DNA of 64,000 nucleotides from Pseudomonas veronii (GTDB lineage Bacteria > Pseudomonadota > Gammaproteobacteria > Pseudomonadales > Pseudomonadaceae). The stretch lies in assembly GCF_001439695.1 (NCBI RefSeq), contig NZ_JYLL01000003.1:62001-126000 (forward strand), in the 5' to 3' direction. The first letter of the stretch is position 1, and the number at the start of each line of letters is the position of its first letter. Positions 1 through 10,131 of this stretch are shown in pieces. The position numbers and the translations under genes are program-made. The notes beneath the pieces were generated by a model. The model had not been told where the DNA came from. It ran no database searches and saw only the letters and a program-made list of their open reading frames with translations.

Positions 1-107
1 CCGCAGAGCGCGAACTGTTGCTGTCGGCCAGTACCTACAGCCAGCGCAACACCGCGTCCAATCTGTTGCCGGGGGCATTGGTCAAGCGCCTGACCCTGAC
101 CCTCTGA
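1..107 (+). CDS. 3' end of an unidentified protein-coding gene (partial)
   Basis: An open frame runs in from the left window edge and stops at the TGA at 105-107. The visible 34 residues end in LLPGALVKRLTLTL. I do not recognise the family from this fragment. It reads in the same direction as the RhlA-like gene, but 235 bp and a perfect palindromic hairpin at 124-146 lie between them, so they are probably separate transcription units. The reading frame and base use look like the neighbouring core genes. Confidence 0.55.
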   Translation, partial: AERELLLSASTYSQRNTASNLLPGALVKRLTLTL

Positions 108-123
108 CCGACAGTAGTCTGCT

Positions 124-146
124 TGTGGGAGGGGCCCCCTCCCACA
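124..146. terminator. Perfect 11+1+11 palindrome, collapsed REP sequence or terminator
   Basis: TGTGGGAGGGG at 124-134 and CCCCTCCCACA at 136-146 are exact inverted repeats around one base, followed by TTGTTTTG. The arms are the outer ends of the TGTGGGAGGGGGC REP family found elsewhere in the window, with the interior missing. It lies 17 bp after the stop of the preceding gene and may act as its terminator. Confidence 0.55.
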
Positions 147-248
147 TTGTTTTGTGTTGATTTCAGACGTCTTGTTTCGACATGTCCTACAGCTAAATCA
201 GACCTCTCTCACCGCCCGCCCAAGGCCGGTTGTCGCCTGTAAAAAACC

Positions 249-300
249 CCGTTATAACGGTTAGTGGCACCCCGCCACCTAACCCACGTGCCCGCACGTG
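249..300. promoter_or_regulatory. Cluster of dyads upstream of the rhlA-like gene
   Basis: Three symmetric elements lie side by side: the 12-bp palindrome CCGTTATAACGG (249-260), an imperfect inverted repeat GGTTAGTGGC/GCCACCTAACC (259-268 and 274-284, one bulge), and two CACGTG hexamers (285-290 and 295-300). They end 42 bp before the ATG at 343. They could be operator sites or a structured leader. No lux-box-like sequence was recognised. Confidence 0.35.
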
Positions 301-342
301 ATGCATGACCTCGCCCGGGAAAAGGCAAGCTGGAGCATTGAC

Positions 343-1233
343 ATGAACCATGGAAGTTTTGTCATAGAAAAGCTGTTCAAGCACTACAACGTTCATGTTG
401 AGCAACTAGGTCACCATCCGCAAAAGAAAACCGTGCTGATGGTCAATGGCGCGCTATCCACCACGCGCTCCTTCGCCCGCACCAGTAAATGCCTGGCCGA
501 GCATTTCAATGTGCTGCTGTTCGATTTACCGTTCTCAGGCTATTCACGCGAGCACAACACCGACCTGGACCTGGTGACCAAGGACGACGAAGTGCAAATC
601 CTGCGGGCGCTGGTGGAGCGCTTCCAGGTCAACCACCTGGTGTCGGCCTCATGGGGCGGCATCTCCACGCTGCTGACCCTGGCACACAACCCGCCCTCCA
701 TCGAAAGCTCGGTGGTGATGGCGCTGGCGCCGAACCTCAACCAGGCGATGCTCGACTATGTGGAGCGGGTGCGCGTGCTGATCGAAGCCGACGACAAATC
801 CGCCGTCGGCCACTTGCTCAACGACACCGTGGGCAAATACCTGTCGCCGCGACTCAAGCGCAATAACCATCGGCACCTGTCGAACATGGCCACCACCGAA
901 TACCGCCAGGCGCGCTTTCATATCCATCAGGTGCTGGCGCTGGGCGATGGCAACTACCTGCCACAGCTCAGCCGGATCGAAACGCCGGTGCATTTCCTCA
1001 ACGGCACGCTGGACGAATACACCCCGGCCGCCGAGGCCCGACTGTTCCAGCACTACGTAGGCCGCAGCAGCTTTGCCGTCGCCGAACATACCGGGCATCT
1101 GCTCGACCTGGAGTCCCGCGAAGCGGCGCGGGCGGTACATCGCGCGCTGCTGGATTTTCTGGTGGGTGAGCACGCGATGTTGTCGGATGTGGACGAACCT
1201 TCAGTGGGAAAAGGAGCGACGAATGGCGCATAA
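343..1233 (+). CDS. rhlA: RhlA-like 3-(3-hydroxyalkanoyloxy)alkanoate synthase / acyltransferase, alpha/beta hydrolase fold
   Basis: A 296-residue alpha/beta hydrolase. In P. aeruginosa, RhlA joins two 3-hydroxyacyl chains from the fatty-acid pool into HAA, the lipid part of rhamnolipids; PhaG is the other close relative. The sequence tracks Rhl[25 protein letters not shown] and LNQAMLDYV. The catalytic triad is visible as Ser103 in SASWGG, Asp224 in LDEYT and His252 in HTGHLLDLE, each one residue off RhlA S102/D223/H251. Start: the ATG at 343 gives an RhlA-length N-terminus and has GGAG about 8 bases upstream; an in-frame ATG at 298 would add 15 unrelated residues. No rhlB or rhlC follows, so the product is likely free HAA-type lipid or a PHA precursor. 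The RhlA/PhaG choice is by remembered alignment. Confidence 0.82.
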   Translation: MNHGSFVIEKLFKHYNVHVEQLGHHPQKKTVLMVNGALSTTRSFARTSKCLAEHFNVLLFDLPFSGYSREHNTDLDLVTKDDEVQILRALVERFQVNHLVSASWGGISTLLTLAHNPPSIESSVVMALAPNLNQAMLDYVERVRVLIEADDKSAVGHLLNDTVGKYLSPRLKRNNHRHLSNMATTEYRQARFHIHQVLALGDGNYLPQLSRIETPVHFLNGTLDEYTPAAEARLFQHYVGRSSFAVAEHTGHLLDLESREAARAVHRALLDFLVGEHAMLSDVDEPSVGKGATNGA

Positions 1234-1268
1234 TCGCCGACACATAGCCTCCTAACAAAAGGGATCCC

Positions 1269-2696
1269 ATGCCAAATCGCGCCCCTCTCGATGCCAAGAC
1301 CGCCCGCTGGCTCCCCTGGGTGGTCGCGATTGCCTTCTTCATGCAATCGCTGGATGGGACGATTCTCAACACGGCACTGCCGGCGATGGCCCGGGACCTC
1401 GCGGAAAACCCGCTGCGCATGCAAGGGGTGGTGATCGCCTACATGCTCACCGTCGCCTTGCTGATCCCGGCGTCGGGCTGGATCGCCGACCGCTTCGGCA
1501 CCAAGAAGATCTTCTTTGGCGCGATCATGCTGTTCAGCATCGGCTCGCTGCTGTGCGCGCTGTCCAGCAGCTTGACCATGCTCGTCGGCGCGCGGGTGGT
1601 CCAGGGCCTGGGCGGTGCGCTGATGCTGCCGGTCGGCCGGCTGGTGGTGCTGCGCGCTTATCCGCGCTCCGAGCTGGTGCGGATCATGGGCTTCATCACC
1701 ATCCCCGGCCTGCTCGGTCCGTTGCTCGGCCCGACCATGGGCGGCTGGATGGTGCAATACCTGACCTGGCACTGGATCTTCCTGATCAACCTGCCGGTGG
1801 GCATGATCGGCTGCTACGCCGTGTGGAAACTGATCCCCGACCTGCGCGGCAGCGAGCGCACGCGGTTCGACGGCATCGGCTTCCTGCTGTTCGGCGCGGC
1901 GATGGTGTTGATCACCATCGCCATGGAAGGCCTGGGCGAATTGCACCTGCCGCACCTGCGGGTGATGTTGCTGCTGTTCGGCGGGCTGGCCTGCCTGGCG
2001 GCCTATTGGCTGCGCGCCGGGCATATCGATAACCCGCTGTTTGCGCCGGCGCTGTTCAAGACCCGTACCTTTGCGGTGGGCATCCTGGGCAACCTGTTCG
2101 CACGCCTGGGCAGCGGCGCCTTGCCGTTTCTGGTGCCGTTGCTGTTGCAGGTGGCCTTGGGCTATTCACCGTCCCAGGCCGGGATGAGCATGCTGCCCCT
2201 GGCGGCGGCGGCGATGCTGGCCAAGTCGGTTGCACGGCCGCTGATCGAACGCCTGGGCTACCGCGTGGTGTTGACCGGTAACACCCTGGCCTTAGGCCTG
2301 ATGCTGGCGAGCATGGGCCTGGTCAGCGAACAGACGCCCTACCCGCTGCTGCTGGGCATGCTGGCGATACTCGGGGCGATCAACTCCTTGCAGTTCACCG
2401 CGATGAACACCGTTACCCTGATCGACCTCGACGATGCCCAGGCCAGCAGCGGCAACAGCTTGCTGTCGGTGGTGGCACAACTGTCCCTGAGCCTCGGCGT
2501 AGCCTGCGCCGGTGCGCTGCTCGGCGGGTTCACCGCCGAATCGGGCAATGACGGCGTGAGCACGGTACTCGGCGCCTTCCAACTGACCTTCCTCACCGTG
2601 GGCATCATGGCAATGCTGGCGGCGGCGATCTTCCTGCAACTGTCGCCAAAAGACGGCAAACGCATCGGCAGCCGCGAACACGACATCGAACACTAG
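1269..2696 (+). CDS. mdtD: MFS multidrug transporter, MdtD-type (DHA2)
   Basis: A 475-residue inner-membrane transporter of the major facilitator superfamily. It is hydrophobic throughout, with about 14 predicted membrane segments. The N-terminal part holds the DHA family landmarks: FFMQSLDGTILNTALP in helix 1, the motif A loop GWIADRFGTKK after helix 2, RVVQGLGGALMLPVGR in helix 4 and GPLLGPTMGG in helix 5. The wording closely follows E. coli MdtD (471 residues), and the length agrees. It probably uses the proton gradient to export drugs or metabolites; the substrate cannot be read from sequence. It starts 35 bp after the rhlA-like gene on the same strand, so co-transcription and a role in lipid export are possible but unproven. 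Confidence 0.85.
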   Translation: MPNRAPLDAKTARWLPWVVAIAFFMQSLDGTILNTALPAMARDLAENPLRMQGVVIAYMLTVALLIPASGWIADRFGTKKIFFGAIMLFSIGSLLCALSSSLTMLVGARVVQGLGGALMLPVGRLVVLRAYPRSELVRIMGFITIPGLLGPLLGPTMGGWMVQYLTWHWIFLINLPVGMIGCYAVWKLIPDLRGSERTRFDGIGFLLFGAAMVLITIAMEGLGELHLPHLRVMLLLFGGLACLAAYWLRAGHIDNPLFAPALFKTRTFAVGILGNLFARLGSGALPFLVPLLLQVALGYSPSQAGMSMLPLAAAAMLAKSVARPLIERLGYRVVLTGNTLALGLMLASMGLVSEQTPYPLLLGMLAILGAINSLQFTAMNTVTLIDLDDAQASSGNSLLSVVAQLSLSLGVACAGALLGGFTAESGNDGVSTVLGAFQLTFLTVGIMAMLAAAIFLQLSPKDGKRIGSREHDIEH

Positions 2697-2779
2697 CAGG
2701 CGTCTCGTCGAGAACTTGCAGGGAAAATCCCACGGGACTGCTACACTGCGCGACATTTTGTTTTTGCAGAGCCAGTCCC

Positions 2780-4165
<1,386 letters not shown>

Positions 4166-4180
4166 AAAACCCACCACCCT

Positions 4181-4281
4181 TGTAGGAGCGAGCTTGCTCG
4201 CGAAAAACCTCAACGATCACGCAGCGCTATCAGGTAGCCCGTGTCGTCTATGGGGTTTTCGCGAGCAAGCTCGCTCCTACA
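4181..4281. repeat. REPIN (inverted REP doublet), TGTAGGAGCGAGC type
   Basis: TGTAGGAGCGAGCTTGCTCG at 4181-4200 is mirrored by CGAGCAAGCTCGCTCCTACA ending at 4281, with about 60 bp between. Each arm is itself a hairpin. Related copies occur at 17631, 32572 and 37754. It lies between dbpA and the following gene. Confidence 0.85.
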
Positions 4282-4315
4282 GGGATCGTACTGATTCATA
4301 GATGAGGACACCGTT

Positions 4316-5494
4316 GTGCGCTCGACCGAAGTTGTGATCATTGGCGCCGGCGCCGCAGGCTTGATGTGTGCTCTGACCGCCGCCGGACGTGGGCGCAAGG
4401 TGATGCTGATCGACCACGCGAACAAGGCCGGCAAGAAGATCCTGATGTCCGGCGGCGGTCGCTGCAACTTCACCAATATGTACACCGAACCGGCGAACTT
4501 CCTCTCGCACAACGCGCACTTCTGCAAGTCCGCCCTGGCCCGCTATACCCAATGGGACTTCATCGGCCTGGTGGCCAAGCACGGCGTGCCGTACCACGAG
4601 AAGAAGCTCGGCCAGTTGTTCTGCGATAACAAATCCAGCGACATCCTCGGCATGCTGCTCGACGAGTGCATCCAGACCGGCGTGAGCCTGCACCTGGACA
4701 CCTCGATCGAAACCATCACCAAGCTCGACAGCGGCTACCAGTTGCAGACCACCCTGGGCGAGTTGCGCTGCGAATCCCTGGTGATCGCCACCGGCGGCCT
4801 GTCGATCCCGACCCTCGGCGCGACCGGCTTCGGTTACCAGGTGGCCAGGCAATTCGGCCACGAACTGCTGCCGACCCGCGCCGGGCTGGTGCCGTTCACC
4901 ATCACCGACCAGCTCAAGGAGCTGTGCGGCGAGTTATCCGGCACGTCGGTCGATTGCCTGGTCAGCTGCAACGGCCAGAGCTTTCGCGAGAACCTCCTGT
5001 TTACCCATCGCGGCCTGAGCGGGCCGGCGATTCTGCAGATTTCCTCCTATTGGGAGTCCGGCGACACGGTCGAGATCAACCTGCTGCCCGACCACGACGC
5101 CCACGCCTGGCTGCAACAGCAACAAGCCGAGCGCCCCAACAGCGAGCTGAAAACCCTGCTGGGTGAAATCTTCACCAAGAAGATGGCCAACCTGCTGGCA
5201 GAAACCTGGTTCGTGTCCAAGCCGATGAAGCAGTACACCCACGCCGAACTGGCCGACATCGCGCAAAAACTGGCGAGCTGGCAATTGGTACCGGCAGGCA
5301 CCGAAGGTTATCGCACCGCCGAAGTGACGCTGGGCGGCGTGGATACGCGGGAAGTGTCGTCCAAGACCATGGAATCGCTGAAAAGCCCGGGCTTGTACTT
5401 CATCGGTGAAGTGCTGGATGTGACCGGCCACCTCGGCGGCTTCAACTTTCAGTGGGCCTGGGCGTCGGGCTACGCCGCCGCGCAATACGTCTGA
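4316..5494 (+). CDS. NAD(P)/FAD-dependent oxidoreductase, HI0933/YhiN family
   Basis: A 392-residue cytoplasmic flavoprotein of the HI0933 (YhiN) family, whose substrate is unknown. The N-terminus carries the dinucleotide-binding motif VVIIGAGAAGLMCA (about 5-18), then the family signature KILMSGGGRCNFTN (about 42-55). Further family landmarks are VIATGGLSIPTLGATGFGY in the middle and a C-terminal GEVLDVTGHLGGFNFQWAWASG, which closes the FAD site. Length is normal for the family. The start is GTG at 4316 with GAGGA about 8 bases upstream; no suitable ATG is nearby. It is a single-gene unit between a REPIN and a REP-like hairpin. Confidence 0.85.
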   Translation: MRSTEVVIIGAGAAGLMCALTAAGRGRKVMLIDHANKAGKKILMSGGGRCNFTNMYTEPANFLSHNAHFCKSALARYTQWDFIGLVAKHGVPYHEKKLGQLFCDNKSSDILGMLLDECIQTGVSLHLDTSIETITKLDSGYQLQTTLGELRCESLVIATGGLSIPTLGATGFGYQVARQFGHELLPTRAGLVPFTITDQLKELCGELSGTSVDCLVSCNGQSFRENLLFTHRGLSGPAILQISSYWESGDTVEINLLPDHDAHAWLQQQQAERPNSELKTLLGEIFTKKMANLLAETWFVSKPMKQYTHAELADIAQKLASWQLVPAGTEGYRTAEVTLGGVDTREVSSKTMESLKSPGLYFIGEVLDVTGHLGGFNFQWAWASGYAAAQYV

Positions 5495-5506
5495 CACAAC
5501 GCGGTA

Positions 5507-5544
5507 AAAATGTGGGAGGTGGGGCAAGCCCCCTCCCACATTTT
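5507..5544. terminator. Hairpin with T-rich flank after the HI0933-family gene (single REP)
   Basis: AAAATGTGGGAGG and CCTCCCACATTTT form a stem around a short GGGGCAAGCCCC-type loop, ending in ATTTTGATTTT. The sequence is one arm of the TGTGGGAGG REP family placed about 15 bp after the stop codon. It probably doubles as a rho-independent terminator. Confidence 0.6.
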
Positions 5545-5655
5545 GATTTTCAGTGTGCCCGGGAGAAATTTTGTGCAGTGATGTGATCACCACCCTTGCC
5601 GCAGCGTCCTTGATAGCTCAATTTAGCGGCATCGTCCCGGAAGACTCCAGCCTTC

Positions 5656-7839
5656 ATGTCATCGACCTCGTTCAAGCAGTCCATGCGGCGCCTATGGGCA
5701 CTGGATAAATTCAGTTACAGCGTTCGGGTATTCATCGCCCTCACCGGCAGCATGACGCTGTGCTGGTATCAGGATGAAATGACACTGCTGATCCCGCTGT
5801 TCCTGGGGATTATCGCCAGTGCCCTGGCCGAGACCGACGACAGTTGGCAAGGCCGCCTCAACGCCCTGGCGGTGACGCTGGTGTGTTTCAGCATTGCCGC
5901 GCTGTCGGTGGAGCTGTTGTTCCCCTACCCCTGGGCCTTCGCGGTCGCCCTGGCCCTGGCGAGTTTCGGCCTGACCATGCTCGGCGCCCTCGGTGAGCGT
6001 TATGGCGCGATTGCGTCGGCCACCTTGATCCTGTCGGTCTACACCATGATCGGCGTGGACCAGCGCGGCGGTGCCGTCACGGATTTCTGGCACGAACCGC
6101 TGCTGCTGGTGGCCGGCGCCGCCTGGTACGGTGCGCTGTCGGTGCTGTGGCAGGTGCTGTTTTCCAACCAGCCGGTGCAGCAGAGCCTGGCGCGGTTGTT
6201 TCGCGAGTTGGGGCATTACCTCAAGCTCAAATCGTCGCTGTTCGAGCCGATCCGCCAGTTGGACGTGGAAGCGCGCCGCTTGGAGCTGGCTCAGCAAAAC
6301 GGCCGGGTGGTGGCCGCGCTGAATGCGGCGAAGGAAATCATCCTGCACCGCGTCGGCAATGGCCGGCCGGGCTCCAAGGTCAGTCGTTACCTCAAGCTGT
6401 ATTTCCTGGCCCAGGACATCCACGAACGCGCCAGCTCGTCGCACTATCCCTACAACGCCCTGGCCGAGGCCTTCTTCCACAGCGATGTGCTGTTCCGCTG
6501 CCAGCGCCTGCTGCGCCAGCAAGGCAAGGCCTGCGAGGCCCTGGCCGAATCGATCCAACTGCGCCAGCCGTTCATCTATGACGCCAGCTTCGCCGAAGCC
6601 TTGGGCGACCTGAACGCCTCCATGGAACACCTGCGCATCCAGAGCAACCCGGCCTGGCGCGGCCTGCTGCGTTCCTTGCGTGCGCTGGCGGCCAACCTGT
6701 CGACCCTCGACCGCCTGCTGGGCGACGCGAGCAACCCGGACGCCCTGGCCGACGCCAGCGACAGCAACCTGCTTGACCGCGCCCCACGCAACCTCAAGGA
6801 AATGTGGACGCGCCTGCGCACCCAGCTCACGCCGACTTCGCTGCTGTTCCGCCACGCCTTGCGCCTGGCCCTGGCGTTGACCATCGGCTATGGCACCCTG
6901 CATGCGATCCACGCTTCCCAGGGCTACTGGATCATCCTCACCACCCTGTTCGTCTGCCAGCCCAACTACGGCGCCACCCGGCGCAAGCTCGGCCAGCGGA
7001 TCATCGGCACGGCCATCGGGCTCACCGTGGCCTGGGCGCTGTTCGACCTGTTCCCCAGCGCCCTGGTGCAGTCGATGTTCGCCATCGCGGCGGGCCTGGT
7101 GTTCTTTATCAACCGCACCACCCGCTACACCCTGGCCACCGCGGCGATCACCCTGATGGTGCTGTTCTGCTTCAACCAGGTGGGCGATGGCTACGGGCTG
7201 TTCCTGCCACGCCTGTTCGACACCTTGATCGGCAGCGTGATTGCCGGCCTGACCGTGTTCCTGTTCCTGCCGGACTGGCAAGGCCGGCGCCTGAACAAAG
7301 TGCTGGCCAATACCCTGACCTGCAACAGCATCTACCTGCGCCAAATCATGCAGCAATACGCCGCCGGCAAAAGCGACGACCTGGCTTACCGCCTGGCCCG
7401 ACGCAACGCGCACAACGCCGACGCGGCGCTGTCCACCACCCTGGCGAATATGCTGATGGAGCCGGGGCAGTTCCGTAAGGAGGCCGACGTGGGCTTCCGC
7501 TTCCTGGTGCTGTCCCACACCTTGCTCAGCTACCTGTCGGGGCTCGGCGCGCACCGCGAAACCCAACTGCCGGCCGACGTGCGCGAGCACTTGATCGACG
7601 GCGCGGGGAAAACCCTGGCGGCGAGCATCGACGAAATCGCCACGGGGCTGGCCAATAAACAGCCGATCTCGATTCAGAGCGATGCCGAGGAAGCCTTGGC
7701 TGCGGAGCTGGAACAGATGCCGGACGAGATCGATGAGGGGCAACGTCTGGTGCAGACGCAACTGGCGTTGATTTGCCGGCAGTTGGGGCCGTTGCGCACC
7801 CTGGCGGCCCACCTGATCAAAGACATCAGCGCGGCGTAG
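5656..7839 (+). CDS. yccS: FUSC family inner-membrane protein, YccS-like
   Basis: A 727-residue integral membrane protein of the YccS/YhfK branch of the FUSC (fusaric acid resistance-like) superfamily. It has two hydrophobic blocks of about six helices each (roughly residues 20-155 and 395-535) separated by a long soluble domain, with a soluble C-terminal tail of about 190 residues. The second block begins with LLFRHALRLALALTIGY and contains the family segment CQPNYGATRRKLGQRIIGT. The length matches E. coli YccS. Function is unproven in the family; relatives are thought to be efflux components, but no membrane-fusion partner gene lies next to it. It is convergent with the next gene, only 4 bp apart. 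Confidence 0.85.
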   Translation: MSSTSFKQSMRRLWALDKFSYSVRVFIALTGSMTLCWYQDEMTLLIPLFLGIIASALAETDDSWQGRLNALAVTLVCFSIAALSVELLFPYPWAFAVALALASFGLTMLGALGERYGAIASATLILSVYTMIGVDQRGGAVTDFWHEPLLLVAGAAWYGALSVLWQVLFSNQPVQQSLARLFRELGHYLKLKSSLFEPIRQLDVEARRLELAQQNGRVVAALNAAKEIILHRVGNGRPGSKVSRYLKLYFLAQDIHERASSSHYPYNALAEAFFHSDVLFRCQRLLRQQGKACEALAESIQLRQPFIYDASFAEALGDLNASMEHLRIQSNPAWRGLLRSLRALAANLSTLDRLLGDASNPDALADASDSNLLDRAPRNLKEMWTRLRTQLTPTSLLFRHALRLALALTIGYGTLHAIHASQGYWIILTTLFVCQPNYGATRRKLGQRIIGTAIGLTVAWALFDLFPSALVQSMFAIAAGLVFFINRTTRYTLATAAITLMVLFCFNQVGDGYGLFLPRLFDTLIGSVIAGLTVFLFLPDWQGRRLNKVLANTLTCNSIYLRQIMQQYAAGKSDDLAYRLARRNAHNADAALSTTLANMLMEPGQFRKEADVGFRFLVLSHTLLSYLSGLGAHRETQLPADVREHLIDGAGKTLAASIDEIATGLANKQPISIQSDAEEALAAELEQMPDEIDEGQRLVQTQLALICRQLGPLRTLAAHLIKDISAA

Positions 7840-7843
7840 GCCA

Positions 7844-8581
7844 CTACATGCCGTGCTGCTTCATCAACCGCGCATAACTGCCGTCGGCCTTCATCTTGGC
7901 AATCTCGCGGTCAAAACCGGCAACGATCTGCTCATGCTCGGGGTTCTTCAGGCTGACCAGAATATGCAGGCTGTTTTCACTCAACGGCTGCGGCAAAAAC
8001 TCCACCGCATTGCGCACCCGCGCCGACTCCTGCGCCAGGTAATAACGGGCAACGAATTCGTCCTCCACCGTCAGGCGTACCCGGCGCGCAACGAGCATCC
8101 GCACCGCCATGGCGAAGTTGTGTACCGGGACTTTCTGTAACTGCGTGTCCTGGTCGAACGCCGCGGAATACGCATACCCCCGCACCACGGCGATGGGATA
8201 GTCGTGCAGTTGCTCAAGGTTCTGGAACTCGATCGGGTCGTCGCGACGCTTGATAAAAACCAGGCGGTTGATCAGGTATTCAGCAGAAAACTGCCCCAGG
8301 CGCGTGCGGGCCTCGTCATACCAGGCGTTGACCACCACGTCGTAGCGCCCATCGCCGACGCCCATCAACGCGCGAGCCCAGGGCACCTGCTCGAAATCAC
8401 TGGCATAACCGGCGCGGGCCAAGGCGGTGCTGACAATATCGGTAGCCAGCCCGCCATTGATCAAGGTGGCATCGGTAAAGGGTGGCCAGGCATCCGCCAC
8501 CAGGCGCAGACGCTGTGCGAATGCCGGCTGGGCCAGCAACAACATTCCAATCAAAGCAACGGCACGAGAAAATCGCGGCAT
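7844..8581 (-). CDS. Periplasmic solute-binding protein, SBP_bac_3 family (orphan)
   Basis: A 245-residue extracellular solute-binding protein of family 3. A clear Sec signal peptide (MPRFSRAVALIGMLLLAQPAFAQ) is followed by RLRLVADAWPPFTD, a typical first strand and ligand loop of polar amino-acid-type binding proteins. The final region KMKADGSYARLMKQHG is the usual C-terminal helix. No permease or ATPase gene is adjacent, so it could feed a distant ABC transporter or sense a ligand for another system. The ligand cannot be inferred. It is divergent from elaA, with about 200 bp of shared upstream DNA. Confidence 0.8.
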   Translation of the reverse strand: MPRFSRAVALIGMLLLAQPAFAQRLRLVADAWPPFTDATLINGGLATDIVSTALARAGYASDFEQVPWARALMGVGDGRYDVVVNAWYDEARTRLGQFSAEYLINRLVFIKRRDDPIEFQNLEQLHDYPIAVVRGYAYSAAFDQDTQLQKVPVHNFAMAVRMLVARRVRLTVEDEFVARYYLAQESARVRNAVEFLPQPLSENSLHILVSLKNPEHEQIVAGFDREIAKMKADGSYARLMKQHGM

Positions 8582-8783
8582 GCTTAAAGTCCTTGGCAGG
8601 CAGGCGGTGGCCCTGGCTCAGGCGGTACCTGAGGATGTAACAGTAGCTCAGATTACACAAAGAACCCGCCGCTGAATGCATACAATGATGGCAGATTGAC
8701 GTCACTGTTCCAAACAACCGATTTAGACAGAAGTGCCCGCCGCGCTTACTATCCGGGACAGACACTTCCAAGAGAATCACACC

Positions 8784-9236
8784 ATGACAGTCGAATGGGT
8801 CTGCAAACATCACAACGACCTGGGCAAGGAGCAGCTGTACGCCATTCTGCGCCTGCGCAGCGAGGTCTTCGTTGTCGAGCAAAAGTGCGTCTACCAGGAC
8901 ATCGACGGGCAGGACCTGCAAGGCGATACCCACCATCTGATGGCCTGGAAAGGCGATGACCTGGTGGCCTACCTGCGCCTGCTGGACCCGGAGACCCAGG
9001 CCGGGGATGTGGTGATCGGCCGGGTGATCGTGGCACCGATGGCACGCGGCACCGGGCTGGGGCATCTGCTGATGGAAGAAACGCTCAAGCAGATTGACGA
9101 TATCTGGCCAGAGACGCCGATCTTTCTCTCAGCCCAGGCGCATTTGCAGGGGTATTACGCGCGGTATGGTTTTTTGGTGGCGGGTGAGGAATACCTTGAG
9201 GACGACATTCCGCACATCGGCATGCGGCGCGCCTGA
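8784..9236 (+). CDS. elaA: GNAT acetyltransferase ElaA
   Basis: A 150-residue GNAT-fold N-acetyltransferase of the ElaA family. The chain follows E. coli ElaA: LYAILRLRSEVFVVEQKC, YQDIDGQDLQGDTHHL and VIGRVIVAPMARGTGLGHLLM, where the last segment contains the acetyl-CoA pyrophosphate loop (RGTGLG, about 87-92), and a C-terminal EEYLEDDIPHIGM. The acceptor substrate is not established. The ATG at 8784 is preferred over an in-frame ATG at 8733 because it gives the ElaA N-terminus and follows an AAGAGAA stretch. It is monocistronic, convergent with the small winged-helix gene 35 bp away. Confidence 0.88.
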   Translation: MTVEWVCKHHNDLGKEQLYAILRLRSEVFVVEQKCVYQDIDGQDLQGDTHHLMAWKGDDLVAYLRLLDPETQAGDVVIGRVIVAPMARGTGLGHLLMEETLKQIDDIWPETPIFLSAQAHLQGYYARYGFLVAGEEYLEDDIPHIGMRRA

Positions 9237-9271
9237 TGGCCCCATCGCGTCAGCCCAGCGACCGCCAAGCC

Positions 9272-9568
9272 TCAGGGATAACCCAAGACCTGTTTGATCG
9301 ACGCCAGATTCGCCTCGATCCACCGCCGATCGATCGCGCCCCAGTCGCGAATCCGATAGCACCCCGCATGATTGCGCGCGCCGTCTTCCTGCTCGAACTC
9401 GCAGACGATATCCAGATCCGCCAATGCCGCAATCGTGTCCTGCGCGGTGCGCCGGGGCATGCCCGTCACCTCGGTCAGCGCCGGCACGCTGCTGGCCTGC
9501 TGGCTGTCGATCAGATACGCCACGTACAGGCGGCGGTAGAAGCTGCTCTTGGTCTTGCTCACATCCAT
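9272..9568 (-). CDS. Small winged helix-turn-helix protein
   Basis: A 98-residue basic protein. Residues 10-70 read as a winged-helix DNA-binding domain: FYRRLYVAYLI, then a helix-turn-helix ALTEVTGMPRRTAQDTIAAL and a wing CEFEQEDGARNHAGCYRI. The C-terminal helix IDRRWIEANLASIKQVLGYP may mediate dimerisation. The ATG at 9568 is chosen; another ATG two codons upstream is possible. It lies 19 bp after the YgjP-like gene and is probably co-transcribed. Target genes and ligand are unknown; a DNA-binding role is inferred from the fold pattern only. Confidence 0.7.
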   Translation of the reverse strand: MDVSKTKSSFYRRLYVAYLIDSQQASSVPALTEVTGMPRRTAQDTIAALADLDIVCEFEQEDGARNHAGCYRIRDWGAIDRRWIEANLASIKQVLGYP

Positions 9569-9587
9569 GGTCAACCGCCTTGGAAAG

Positions 9588-10088
9588 TCAGGGTTTGCCC
9601 TGCAGGTCGCGATACGTGAGGTACACGCGCAGGTCGAATTCCACCTGATGGTAGCCCGGCATCATGTACTCACAGAGTTTGTAGAACGCTTTGTTGTGGT
9701 CCGATTCCTTGAAGTGCGCCAGTTCGTGTACCACGATCATGCGCAGAAATTCCGGGGCGGCTTCCTTGAACAGCGCGGCGATCCGGATTTCTTTCTTGGA
9801 CTTCAGATTGCCGCCCTGCACCCGCGAAATCGTGGTGTGCAGGCCGAGGGCACGGTGGGTCAGGTCGAGGCGGTTATCGAACAGCACTTTGTCGATAGCC
9901 GGCGCGTTGCGCAGGTGCTCCTGCTTCAAGGCCAGCGCGTAGGCATACAGGGCCTTGTCGCTCTGCACGGCGTGACGTTCGGGGTAACGCTGCTCCAGGT
10001 AGGCGCCCAACTGGTCCTTGGCGATCAGTTGGCGCACTTGCTCCTGAAGGGCAGCGGGATAGGCCTGGAGGTATTTCAGCGCGGTCAT
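9588..10088 (-). CDS. M48-like metallopeptidase, YgjP-type (DUF45)
   Basis: A 166-residue predicted zinc metallopeptidase of the YgjP/WLM-like family. The zinc motif HELAHFKESDHNKAFY lies near residue 126-141: HELAH gives the two zinc histidines and catalytic glutamate, and the downstream His in SDH is the probable third ligand. The end QVEFDLRVYLTYRD is also family-like. No signal peptide, so a cytoplasmic enzyme. The ATG at 10088 is preferred over one four codons upstream. It is the first gene of a likely two-gene unit with the winged-helix protein. Substrate unknown. Confidence 0.8.
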   Translation of the reverse strand: MTALKYLQAYPAALQEQVRQLIAKDQLGAYLEQRYPERHAVQSDKALYAYALALKQEHLRNAPAIDKVLFDNRLDLTHRALGLHTTISRVQGGNLKSKKEIRIAALFKEAAPEFLRMIVVHELAHFKESDHNKAFYKLCEYMMPGYHQVEFDLRVYLTYRDLQGKP

Positions 10089-10131
10089 TGAGGTCTGCAA
10101 CAGGGTTCGAATGGGCGCCAGTGTAGCGAAT

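Noticed and set aside
285..342. ROSE-type RNA thermometer in the rhlA leader, as in P. aeruginosa
   Set aside because: No anti-Shine-Dalgarno stretch (TTGCT-like) that could pair with the GGAG site was convincing.
5692..7812. A 706-codon open frame antisense to yccS
   Set aside because: GC-rich genes give long open frames on the opposite strand. Its translation is Gln/Arg/Gly-rich with no domain, while the plus strand has a well-conserved membrane protein.
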